Shown here one piece after another: positions 18,812-27,418 of a stretch of DNA of 64,000 nucleotides. The stretch is from Pontivivens ytuae (GTDB lineage Bacteria > Pseudomonadota > Alphaproteobacteria > Rhodobacterales > Rhodobacteraceae). Positions within the stretch are counted from its first letter, which is position 1, and the number at the start of each line of letters is the position of its first letter. The notes under the pieces are model-generated. The model ran no database searches. It saw nothing but the letters and a program-made list of their open reading frames with translations, and was not told where the DNA came from. The stretch covers positions 496,001 to 560,000 of the forward strand of contig NZ_CP064942.1 in assembly GCF_015679265.1 (NCBI RefSeq), read 5' to 3'. The translations under genes and the position numbers were made by a program.

Positions 18812-19689
18812 GAGCGGATAGCTCCCCTGTCAGGGTGCGGTGTGTCCGGTCCCGGCGGCGGTTGAGCGTCCCGCGCCTCATGCTAAGTCCGAACCACAGC
18901 ACGTTTCGTGTTGAGGCCATCGGGTGGGGCGTTCGTGGAAAGATGACCCGCCCGGTGGCCGCTCGCGCCGTTGTGGCGTCGTCACCCTAGTCATCGCGGC
19001 GTCGCAGAACCTAGCGGGTTTGCCCAGTTCTTGATGTCGCAGGGCTGTTTTCGCACAATGAGAAAGCATTGAACGGCAAATCGTATAAAAATTAAGCACT
19101 CGTTGCGCCGGTAACTCGGTAGACGCGGACGAAAAGGCTGCGCCGGACACGCAGAATGCGATTCGCAGAGGGCGAGTGAACTGCCACGTTTGACATGACG
19201 TTCGGAAGCGTCGGTCGCGCTCTAACTATCGTCGATGTCTCGAACCTCCGGGCGCGACCCCAGATGAGAGACTGCTTGCGGCGCAGCTCCCAGATAGTCG
19301 GTTCACGATATGGTCTCCGGCGCGCACCGCACTCAGATCACCCTCACCAAACCTTCACCGCAAGACCAGAAACCGAATCGAACGCCATAGCTGGAGCGTC
19401 GGACCGCGGGCCTCCGGCCGTGTCGAGCGCCGGATCAGCGGAAAACCGCGCGATTAATTTTGAATAATTTTAGGTAGTTATCGACGCACTTTGAAACCAA
19501 AAGCGGCGAATGGCCGCGATGTTCTGCACTTGTCCCCCGAAACGTCAAAAAGGCGGTCCTGTGACACTGCAACGGCCGCAAGTCCTCTCCAAATCCGGCA
19601 TTGCCTTCACGCCCGCCTTTCCAAATCATCTTTAAGGAGAACAGGGGGATAGAAAACAAAGCCCCTAGTTGATCCCTGGGAGGGACGCC
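18812..19689. other. Intergenic region between divergent urtA and Hint-protein gene
   Basis: This 878-bp stretch holds no open frame that resembles a protein. It should carry the urtA promoter (minus strand) and the promoter of the Hint gene (plus strand). An AT-richer patch lies around 19050-19100. I see no convincing RNA gene or repeat. Confidence 0.5.
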
Positions 19690-20388
19690 ATGGGCATGAT
19701 TTTCGATGCTCTTTTTCAGTCGCAGCCGCGCGACCTGCAAGAACAGGTGACGCGGCGGCCAGTCGATCTGCCGGGTTTCGCCGCCGGAACACGGGTCGCG
19801 ACGCCCTCCGGGCCTGTCGATGTCGCAGCCCTCAAGGTCGGTGATCTCGTCCGGACGCTGGACCACGGCACCGCACCGCTGCGGCGGGTGGAGCGTTGGA
19901 CCTGCTCGCTGTGGCGCACCTCGCCCGCGAGCCGCCTGATCCAGGTGAAGGCGGGCAGCCTTGGCGCCGGACGTCCGGCGGTCGATCTCATGCTCTCCGC
20001 CAACCAGTGCGTCATGATCTCCGACCCCGGCTGCGTGGCGCTGTTCGGCACTGCCGAAGTGCTCGTGCCGGTCGGTCTGCTGACCGGCCTGCGCGGCATC
20101 TCCACGGTCTTCAACCGGTTCAGCACCGACTACGTGACGCTGGTGACCGAAGAACACGAGCTGCTGATGGCCGACGGGCTCGAAGTGGCGACGCCCTACC
20201 CCACGCCCGATCTGCTTGGCCTGCTGTCGCCGGAGCGAACGGCGCCGCCGCCGGCCCGGCCCAGTGTCCCGCGCAAGAGCCTCGACATGCTCGTCGCGCT
20301 CCTGGAGCTGGAGCACGCGATGGGCGACGGACCGATCACGATGGGGCGGCACGGCAACTACCTCTACCTCGTGCAGGATCCTCAGTAG
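19690..20388 (+). CDS. Small Hint_2-domain protein lacking the active-site Cys
   Basis: A 232-aa protein made almost entirely of a Hint_2-type domain: FAAGTRVATPSGPVDVAALKVGDLVRTLDHG, then LSANQCVMI and a VTEEHELLMADGLEV segment. In intact family members the domain starts with CFAAGTRI; here the Cys position is Gly (PGFAAGTRV), so autocatalytic cleavage by the usual route is not expected. GGGAGG at 19678-19683 sets the start at 19690; an in-frame TTG at 19669 has no such site. It is convergent with the next Hint protein, overlapping by 7 bp. Confidence 0.82.
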   Translation: MGMIFDALFQSQPRDLQEQVTRRPVDLPGFAAGTRVATPSGPVDVAALKVGDLVRTLDHGTAPLRRVERWTCSLWRTSPASRLIQVKAGSLGAGRPAVDLMLSANQCVMISDPGCVALFGTAEVLVPVGLLTGLRGISTVFNRFSTDYVTLVTEEHELLMADGLEVATPYPTPDLLGLLSPERTAPPPARPSVPRKSLDMLVALLELEHAMGDGPITMGRHGNYLYLVQDPQ

Positions 20389-23300
20389 GTCCGACGCCGG
20401 CGGCGTTGTCCGCCTGTGCTGTGGCTGGACCGTGTGAGCGCCTGCGCCCGGCGCGGGCGGGACGCATTCACCGGCACCAGTGCAGGCGGCTTCGGCGTCT
20501 CGACGGGCGCCGTCCGCTCGGCCGCCAGCTCCCGCGCAAGAAGCTCCGCCTCTCGCCGCTTCAGCGTGTAGCGCGCGGCCTGTCCATAGCCCGTGTCGGG
20601 ATGAGCGCGCAGGTCGGGAAACAGTTCGAGCAACTCATCCCGCTGGTCCGCATCCAGCGTCCCCATCCCCCACGCGCCCGGCTGCAAGGTCTCGACCGGC
20701 AGGCCGTCGGCCATGACGACCTCATGCTCGTCGAGCAGGATGTGAACGTAAGTCACGACCTCAGCGCTCTCCTCCACCGTCACGTTCCGGCCGTCGACAA
20801 GGTGCTTGGCCGCCGCCAGTACCTCCGACGCCGCGAACCAGAGCTGCGCACGCGGGCTGCGGATCAGGATGCGGTGCTGCTGCGAGACGAGGATGTCCCG
20901 CGGGGCGCCGAACGTCCCCGCCCGGATTCGCACCGGGGCGAGCCTGCCGCGCGCCGGGACCGTGCGGCCGCCGACCCAGCGGATCGGCTGGGGGCCATGG
21001 TCCACCGTGTGGACGAGGTCGCCGGGCCGCAGCGTCTCCACCGGCCGGGCACCGTCCGGGGTCCGGATCCGGGTACCGGCGGCGAAGCAGACGACCTCCT
21101 CGATCTCGGAGAAGGTGGTGATCCCCACCGTCTCCCCCTCCTCATCGAAGAAGGTGATGGTACCACGCTCGGTGGCGCGATCGTTGTTCTCGTAGTCGAT
21201 GCGGAAGCTGCCGCCCTCGGGCAGCAGGATGCGGTCGAAATCGTCGCCACTCTCTCCGCCGATGATGAGGTCCGAGCCATCCGCCCCCGACAGCGTGAAG
21301 GTATCCCGATCCCCGCCGCCGAGCAGAGTGTCGTCGCCTTCGCCGCCCTCGATACTGTCCGCGCCGTCGCCCGCGTCGATGGAGTCCGCACCTTCGCCGC
21401 CCGTGAGCGTGTCGTCGCCGGTGAACCCCCGGATCGTGTCGTCGCCGATCCCGCCATCGACGACGTCGTCGTTGCCGCCACTGTCGAGGACGTCATTGCC
21501 CTCGCCACCGGTGATCGTGTCGAAGGCGTCGCCGCCCTGGATCGTATCGTCCCCGTCGCCACCGTCGATCGTGTTGGTTGAGGCGGCCCCGTCGAAGACC
21601 GTGATGCTGTCATTGCCCTCGCCGCCGCTGACCTCGTGCGCCGAGTTGTCGCCGGTGAAGACGTTGATCGTGTCGGCACCCGTGCCGCCTTCGACGGTGT
21701 CGGAGACACCACCCGCCCCGGTGATCTGGACGAAGTCCGCACCCGCCCCCGCATCCACGGAGTCCGAGCCCGCGAAGTCGGTGATGCTGTCGTTGCCGTC
21801 ACCGCCGAACAGGGTGTCGTCGCCCTCGCTCCCCTCGATCGTGTCGGCCCCGGCGCCGCCGTCGATGGAGTCGTTGCCTTCGCCCCCGACGAGAGTATCG
21901 TCGCCCGATGTCGGCGTGGTCGACGGCGTGACCGCGTCGAAGAAGATGTCGGTGACCTGGACGGCCTGCTGGCCGGGCTGCAGGCCGTCATAGTCGATCT
22001 CGATGCGGGAGACGGGACCCTCGATGTTCACGAGGACGGAGGCGCTCTCATCCGTCGGGCCCGTACCGCCCTCGTCCTCCCGCGCCGCGGCCCGCTCCGC
22101 CCCGGCCACGCCATCCTCATCGGTGAGGGAGAGCCGGTCGCCCGCCGTCAGCTCGACGAAGACCTGCTGGCCCGAGGCGTCGAAGGCCCGGACGCTGACG
22201 ACGTCCTGAAAGCTGCCCTCGTCGATGTCGTTGATGCGGAAGCTGACATTCTGCACCTCGTCCGCGACGTTCGCCCCCGTGGCCGCGAAATCGACCCGCA
22301 GCGTGCCGACATTGCGGAAGAACGGATCGTCCTCGTCCGCGTCGTCATCCTCGAAGCCGCGCAGGATCGCGCCGCTGGTCCCGTCCGGCGTCTCGGAACC
22401 GCCCGGATTGATGTCGTCGACGTTCTGCGAGCGGGTCTCGAAATCGTATTGCGTGCCCGTGGGGCTCTGGCTGGTGTAGGTGACGGTGACCTCGATCAGC
22501 CCGGTGTTCTGGGTCAGCGTGTTCGGCAGGTCATCGCCGTCGTCGATCTGCCCGCCATTGTCCGGGTCGGGAATGTCGTCCCATTCGAAGGACTGCCGGG
22601 TGAGCGTCGGCTCCGCGGTGCCGCCATCGCCGAGGATGGTGTCGTTACCGAGGCCCCCCTCGATGCTGTCATTGCCGTCGCCGCCCTGCAGGACGTCATC
22701 GCCGCCCTGCCCCAGCAGCGTGTCCTGCCCGGCGCCGCCCTCCAGCGTGTCGGCGCTGTCATCCTCCGATCCGCCGTCGAGGGAATCCGCCCCGGCGCCA
22801 CCGGACAGCGAGTCCGCGTCCGCACCGCCCAGCAGCGTGTCGCTCCCATCGCCGCCGAGCAGGGTATCCGCCCCCGCCTCCCCCAGCAGGCTGTCGTTGC
22901 CCTCCTGACCGGAGATCGCGTCGTTGCCCGCGCCTCCCGAAACGGTGTCGAAGCCGCCGCCGGCGAAGGCGCGATCGTTGCCACCGCCCAGCGACAGGTC
23001 ATCGGACGCCGCACCCGACTGGACGAGGTCGTCGCCCTCCCCCGTCGACCAGGTCTTCGCGTTCGACACATCGGGATCGGAGATCACATAGGCATCCGCC
23101 GACGCCGCCTCGACCTCGCCATAGGAGAAGTTGCGCCGGCTGATCCCGCTCAGCTCGCCATTGCCGTTCTGTCTGTAGTCGAAGCCTGCGTTGGGCTCAG
23201 ACGGGATGAAGACGCGGAAGTCCTGGTCGTCGTTGTTGATCTGGAAATAGAAGCCGCTGATCGACTGGCCGGCCGCGTCCGTGAGCTGTGCGGTCCCGCG

Positions 23301-23543
23301 ATCCCCGCCATCGATCGAGGTATAGGTAACGTTGAGCTCGGGCTCGTCATTGCGCCCGCCGATCACTTCGTTGAAGGCCGTGATCGTGAAGGTCTGATCA
23401 TCGGCGGAGTCGTTACTGTTGCGCTGAAGGCTGTTGTCGGTGTCGCCGTCGGTGACGGTGATCGTCACCTGATCCCACAGGATATCGTCATTGCCGCCAT
23501 CGGCCTCGACCACGACGGCATTGGTGAAGGTGTAGGTGGCGAT
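20382..23543 (-). CDS. RTX-repeat exoprotein with C-terminal Hint_2 domain, probable non-canonical ATC start
   Basis: A 1053-aa protein if begun at 23543. The N-terminus IATYTFTNAVVVEADGGND resembles the start of the exoprotein at 9694 (MANIFTYS). Several RTX blocks of GGxGxDxxx repeats (about residues 145-290 and 540-770) flank a non-repeat beta region. A Hint_2 domain begins at Cys819 (CFAAGTRI) with VSQQHRIL, and an Arg-rich tail ends the protein. The only ATG/GTG-type start, GTG at 23513, has no ribosome-binding site. The ATC codon at 23543 is preceded by GGAG at a spacing of 9. No signal peptide; type I export is inferred. Confidence 0.85.
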   Translation of the reverse strand: MATYTFTNAVVVEADGGNDDILWDQVTITVTDGDTDNSLQRNSNDSADDQTFTITAFNEVIGGRNDEPELNVTYTSIDGGDRGTAQLTDAAGQSISGFYFQINNDDQDFRVFIPSEPNAGFDYRQNGNGELSGISRRNFSYGEVEAASADAYVISDPDVSNAKTWSTGEGDDLVQSGAASDDLSLGGGNDRAFAGGGFDTVSGGAGNDAISGQEGNDSLLGEAGADTLLGGDGSDTLLGGADADSLSGGAGADSLDGGSEDDSADTLEGGAGQDTLLGQGGDDVLQGGDGNDSIEGGLGNDTILGDGGTAEPTLTRQSFEWDDIPDPDNGGQIDDGDDLPNTLTQNTGLIEVTVTYTSQSPTGTQYDFETRSQNVDDINPGGSETPDGTSGAILRGFEDDDADEDDPFFRNVGTLRVDFAATGANVADEVQNVSFRINDIDEGSFQDVVSVRAFDASGQQVFVELTAGDRLSLTDEDGVAGAERAAAREDEGGTGPTDESASVLVNIEGPVSRIEIDYDGLQPGQQAVQVTDIFFDAVTPSTTPTSGDDTLVGGEGNDSIDGGAGADTIEGSEGDDTLFGGDGNDSITDFAGSDSVDAGAGADFVQITGAGGVSDTVEGGTGADTINVFTGDNSAHEVSGGEGNDSITVFDGAASTNTIDGGDGDDTIQGGDAFDTITGGEGNDVLDSGGNDDVVDGGIGDDTIRGFTGDDTLTGGEGADSIDAGDGADSIEGGEGDDTLLGGGDRDTFTLSGADGSDLIIGGESGDDFDRILLPEGGSFRIDYENNDRATERGTITFFDEEGETVGITTFSEIEEVVCFAAGTRIRTPDGARPVETLRPGDLVHTVDHGPQPIRWVGGRTVPARGRLAPVRIRAGTFGAPRDILVSQQHRILIRSPRAQLWFAASEVLAAAKHLVDGRNVTVEESAEVVTYVHILLDEHEVVMADGLPVETLQPGAWGMGTLDADQRDELLELFPDLRAHPDTGYGQAARYTLKRREAELLARELAAERTAPVETPKPPALVPVNASRPRRAQALTRSSHSTGGQRRRRRTY

Positions 23544-24041
23544 GGCTCAGCGCTCCGATGCGATTGCCGGTCAATTTGCCGACCTCGCTTCCGGTCTAGT
23601 CATTGGCTCATTTTACAACCAGGAGTTGTTTGATCGCATTTGTCTCAATCCGTCACCGGTCTGAAACGAAATTGCTGAGGTTGCCCCAACCATGGCTCGG
23701 GCGGGGCCTGGCGATCGGGTCATACGGAAAAGCTCTACGCCGCGACCAACAAAGGTGAGCAGCGCCACAATCACGTGTTCTCATAGCTGACCACTGTGGA
23801 TACACTGAGAGCAACCAACCCGTGCAATTCGAACTCCCGTTAGGGTTCTGTCGAGGGCCGCCTATTTCGAGCTCTTCAAAACACTGTTCTGCAAAGTAAT
23901 GCCGAGGCGGCAATTTAACCTGAGGTTGTGATGGATGTCTCACTGTTTTCATCGAGCATCAAGATATGGTGAAACATACAGCCGACGTTAGTGCTCTTAA
24001 CCGCCATTCTGATTGACATCTACGGTCAGACATCGGCAGGG
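23544..24041. other. Intergenic region upstream of the Hint/RTX gene
   Basis: This 498-bp stretch lies between the RTX/Hint gene and the IS5-type remnant. Its base composition is lower in GC than the flanking genes. A 99-codon frame on the minus strand (23653-23952) has no recognisable features and I do not call it. The promoter of the exoprotein gene should be here. Confidence 0.45.
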
Positions 24042-24625
24042 ATTTCGACGACAGAAGGGAACGCCTCCGGACAGGGGTTGTGTCTGCTCGCGATCGGGCG
24101 ACAGCCTTGCAGCACATCGCATGTGATCTCGAGGCATCTCGGCCGTGTGCCGCGGCGTTCGTCGTATCGGACGGGCTTGCCGCGGCTTGGTCTGCCGGGG
24201 ATGCCTGCTCGGGCCCTCTTGTCCCACGAGGCTTCGCGGACCCGCTCGGCGTCGTGTCGTCGGCTGATGAGCCACTGGACCGCTGCAAAGGCACACACGA
24301 CGCCGGTGCTCCAATGGCGTCGCGTCTCCTGTCATTCTTGATGACGAACCGGATGGAGCGCCCATCTCTGTTTGGGACACCGTACAGTTGGGCGCTCATG
24401 CCTCCTGTTTTACACATGCAGCTGGTCGCGGTGCGATGGGTCTTCAGGCAGGTTGCATCGGCCGTCCCGCTCTTCTCCTGGGAGTTCTCGGCCGCCCGAC
24501 AAAGATCCTGGTGAACACACCTGCTCGCTCTCGTGCCTCCAGCGTTTGTGCAGTGCTTCGTGCGCCGTATCTCCCCGGCGCGTCGCACCAGCGCAACTCA
24601 TTGCGAGTGACAAAGATGACGCCGG
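24042..24625 (-). pseudogene. Decayed IS5-family (IS427-group-like) transposase remnant, left copy
   Basis: A 584-bp block identical or nearly so, in inverted orientation, to 30137-30720. Translating three frames in turn gives an IS5-type transposase: VTRNELRWCDAP, then AHEALHKRWRHESEQ, then GVFTRIF, ATCLKTHRTATS with MSAQLYGVPNRDGRSIRFVI, and finally AAVQWLISRRHDAERVREA and IPGRPSRGKPVRYDERR. The shifts between frames and the missing N- and C-termini show it is dead. The DDE catalytic set cannot be complete. Terminal inverted repeats are not visible. Confidence 0.75.
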
Positions 24626-24884
24626 AATGCACCGGCTGACCGTCGAACAGATTGCTGCCACGTAAATATAGATTAGTTTTATAAAATATTATATGCCGAT
24701 TACGGCAATTATGAATACTGAAAATCACTTAACAAACTAAGATTTAGGGCCTTCTTACCAGAAGTGTCTTCGCACAAGTAGCCAAATTCTGATTTAATGT
24801 AACGCAGCACAGCATAGTCGAAACTTAGCAAGAGTCAGTTTTGGCTTTGAAATGATCATGCTGAATCAGAGAATTGGGATATTG

Positions 24885-26366
24885 CTAAGTACCGCAGAAG
24901 GTTTGGGCGACGACCTCGTGAGATTGAGGTGGCAGGGCGAGCGAGGCCTCGTCCGGTTGGTGGTCGAACGGGCGGGCGAGGACACCGCGTAGTTTTTCAA
25001 GGGGCTGCAGGTCGCCGTCTTGAGCTGCCGTGAGTGCTTCCTCGACCCGGTGGTTGCGGGGGATGAAGAGGGGATTTGCCGTGCGCATCATCTCGTCGCG
25101 CTCGGCAGGCTGCATTGGATCGGTCGCAAGGCGGGCATGCCAGCGTTCGGCCCAGGTGTCGAAGGCGGCCGGGTCGGCGAACAGGTCGCGGGCCTGCGGC
25201 CGCCCTTCCGTATCGGGCCCTGAGTGATCGGCGAGACGGCGAAAGGTCAGGCTGAAGTCCGCCCTGCCCGCCTCCATCGTGGACAGCAAGGTGGAGATGA
25301 GCTCGGCATCTCCTTCGGCCGCCGTCGACAGTCCGAGCTTTCGGCGCATCACGCTCAGCCATGCGTCCCTGAACAGATCCGGGAAGCGGTCGATCGTCGC
25401 CTGCGCCGCCTCGACGGCCGCATCGTCATCACCCGGGATGAGCGGCAGCAGCGCTTGGGCAAGCTGCGCGAGGTTCCACTGCGCGATCCGGGGCTGGTTG
25501 CCGTAGGCATAGCGTCCGGCAACGTCGATGGAGCTGAAGACCTGGCCCTCGCGAAAGGTATCCATGAAGGCGCAAGGGCCGTAGTCGATCGTCTCACCCG
25601 AGATCGTCATGTTGTCGGTGTTCATGACGCCGTGGATGAAGCCGACGCCCATCCATTGGGCGACGAGATTAGCTTGCCGCTCCATGACCTTTTCTAGGAG
25701 AGCGAGCGCGGGCACGTCCGCCGCCGTGATCTCCGGATAATGCCGCGCGATCACGTGGTCGGTGAGGGCCTGCAGCGCCTCCGCATCCCGGCGCGCATAG
25801 AAGTACTGGAAGGTCCCGATGCGCACGTGGCTTGCGGCGACCCTTGTTAGCACGGCACCGGGCTGAACGGTGTCGCGGACGACGTGCTCGCCCGTCGCGA
25901 CGGCCGCGAGAGAGCGGGTCGTGGGAATGCCAAGGGCGGCCATCGCCTCGCTGACGATGAACTCGCGCAGGACAGGGCCAAGCGGCGCCTTGCCGTCCCC
26001 TCCACGAGAGAAGGGGGTGCGGCCGGAGCCCTTGAGCTGGATGTCGCGGCGGCGGCCGTTCCGGTCGATGACCTCACCAAGGAGCAGCGCCCGGCCATCG
26101 CCGAGCTGCGGCACCCAGTTGCCAAACTGGTGCCCGGCATAGGCCATCGCGATCGGATCCGCGCTTGCGGCGACGCGACGGCCGGACAGGACCGCGATGC
26201 CCTCCGGGCTCGCAAGCCGGTCGGGATCGAGACCCAGTTCCTCCGCCAAGGGTCTGTTGAGCTGGAGGAGCTGCGGCGTCGGCGCAGGTGCCGGCGACAC
26301 CCGGGCGAACAGCCGGTCGGGCAACCGCGCATAGCTGTTGTCGAAGGGGAAGATCTGGTCGGTCAT
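24885..26366 (-). CDS. selO: Protein adenylyltransferase SelO (YdiU/UPF0061 family)
   Basis: A 493-aa pseudokinase-fold enzyme that AMPylates proteins (family knowledge). Seen here: AYAGHQFGNWVPQLGDGRALLLGE, QLKGSGRTPFSRGGDGKAPL (nucleotide-binding Lys and Gly loop), FIHGVMNTDNMTISGETIDYGPCAFMD (metal/nucleotide Asn and Asp), and YAYGNQPRIAQWNLAQLAQ. It ends TFCGT, with Cys near the C-terminus as is common in SelO. The start at 26366 gives the family N-terminus FPFDNSYARLPD; the frame is open 117 codons further but that part looks non-coding. It lies between two inverted IS5 remnants. Confidence 0.94.
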   Translation of the reverse strand: MTDQIFPFDNSYARLPDRLFARVSPAPAPTPQLLQLNRPLAEELGLDPDRLASPEGIAVLSGRRVAASADPIAMAYAGHQFGNWVPQLGDGRALLLGEVIDRNGRRRDIQLKGSGRTPFSRGGDGKAPLGPVLREFIVSEAMAALGIPTTRSLAAVATGEHVVRDTVQPGAVLTRVAASHVRIGTFQYFYARRDAEALQALTDHVIARHYPEITAADVPALALLEKVMERQANLVAQWMGVGFIHGVMNTDNMTISGETIDYGPCAFMDTFREGQVFSSIDVAGRYAYGNQPRIAQWNLAQLAQALLPLIPGDDDAAVEAAQATIDRFPDLFRDAWLSVMRRKLGLSTAAEGDAELISTLLSTMEAGRADFSLTFRRLADHSGPDTEGRPQARDLFADPAAFDTWAERWHARLATDPMQPAERDEMMRTANPLFIPRNHRVEEALTAAQDGDLQPLEKLRGVLARPFDHQPDEASLALPPQSHEVVAQTFCGT

Positions 26367-26964
26367 GGCAGTCTCGGGCACCGTTCCACACTCCGTTACG
26401 GTGGCAGTGGGCTTGAAGCTAGCGGTTTCCCTATTGGCGGGCCACACCGGTCGCGACACTGACGTAGTGCCGGTGATCGGCGTCTCGAAGTGGTGCGGCC
26501 CGGACGTTCCGCCAGGCAAGAAGGTCGGGTGAGTTCCGCGGAACGGGCCGGGCGTTCGGCGCCGCCGCTTCCGGATCGGGCTCTGGCTTGGGTGGACGAA
26601 TTCGCGAGCGGAACGCCGGCGCGCCGCCTCATTTGAGCGGATCGTTTCGACACTGCGCCCGAGGACATCATCGCGCGTTGACGTTCGCGTTCCAGGGGCA
26701 GCGTCTTCGGGCGTCATCGCGCAGATTTTACAGCCTTTGGTGGCGCAAATCCGGTCGCCTGATCCGACGGCAGCACTATGTCATCGCCCAAGTCGGGACG
26801 GCATCGCGCAGACCGAGATCGACGTCCCCGATCATGCTCGCCTCGACCTTGTGGCGTAGGAGTTTTCGTCGGTCCGAACCTCGCTTGGGCCGACAGATTG
26901 ATGAAGCAAGGGACGGCGCCTGTCCGTCCCGTGAGACCGCCACGGCACGATGGGGAGCACGGCC
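26367..26964. other. Divergent intergenic region between selO and the molybdenum hydroxylase genes
   Basis: A 598-bp region without a credible gene; overlapping open frames on both strands show no family resemblance. It should contain the promoters of selO (minus) and iorAB (plus). Confidence 0.45.
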
Positions 26965-27417
26965 ATGACGCAATTCATTCTCAACGGCGAACCGATCGAA
27001 AGCACGGCACCGCCGGAGACCCCCCTCCTCTGGGTCATTCGCGAGGAGCTGGGCCTGACGGGCACCAAGTTCGGCTGCGGCGCGGCGCAGTGCGGGGCCT
27101 GCACGGTGCATGTGGACGGGTTCGCCACCTTCTCCTGCGTCACACCCGTCGACAGCATCGAAGGGGCCGAGGTGACGACGATCGAGGGCCTGTCGCCCGA
27201 CGGCGATCACCCGGTGCAGCGCGCCTGGATCGCCGAGCAGGTGGCGCAGTGCGGCTACTGCCAATCCGGCCAGATCATGCAGGCCGCGGCCCTGCTCAAC
27301 GAGGTGCCGCAACCCAGCGACGACGACATCCGCAACGCGATGGCCGGCAATCTCTGCCGCTGTGGCACCTATGGGCGGATCGCCCGGGCCATCCGGCGTG
27401 CGGCGGAGGAGGCGTGA
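26965..27417 (+). CDS. iorA: (2Fe-2S)-binding small subunit of a xanthine-oxidase-family hydroxylase (IorA-like)
   Basis: A 150-aa ferredoxin-type subunit carrying two [2Fe-2S] clusters. The plant-type cluster motif is [18 protein letters not shown] plus a later Cys (FSCVT). The helical-domain motif is [16 protein letters not shown] with [10 protein letters not shown]. It passes electrons from the molybdenum subunit encoded next, starting 1 base after this stop. The start at 26965 is favoured because GGGGAG precedes it, rather than the in-frame ATG at 26950. Isoquinoline as substrate is only a family label. Confidence 0.92.
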   Translation: MTQFILNGEPIESTAPPETPLLWVIREELGLTGTKFGCGAAQCGACTVHVDGFATFSCVTPVDSIEGAEVTTIEGLSPDGDHPVQRAWIAEQVAQCGYCQSGQIMQAAALLNEVPQPSDDDIRNAMAGNLCRCGTYGRIARAIRRAAEEA

Positions 27418-27418
27418 G

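Noticed and set aside
18878..19467. Short frames on both strands in the urtA/Hint intergenic region
   Set aside because: No ribosome sites or family resemblance; treated as regulatory sequence.
23653..23952. 99-codon minus-strand frame upstream of the RTX/Hint gene
   Set aside because: No ribosome-binding site, odd composition and no recognisable motif.
24372..24665. Open frames on the plus strand over the left IS5 remnant
   Set aside because: They are the antisense of the decayed transposase and are duplicated in the right copy; no independent coding evidence.
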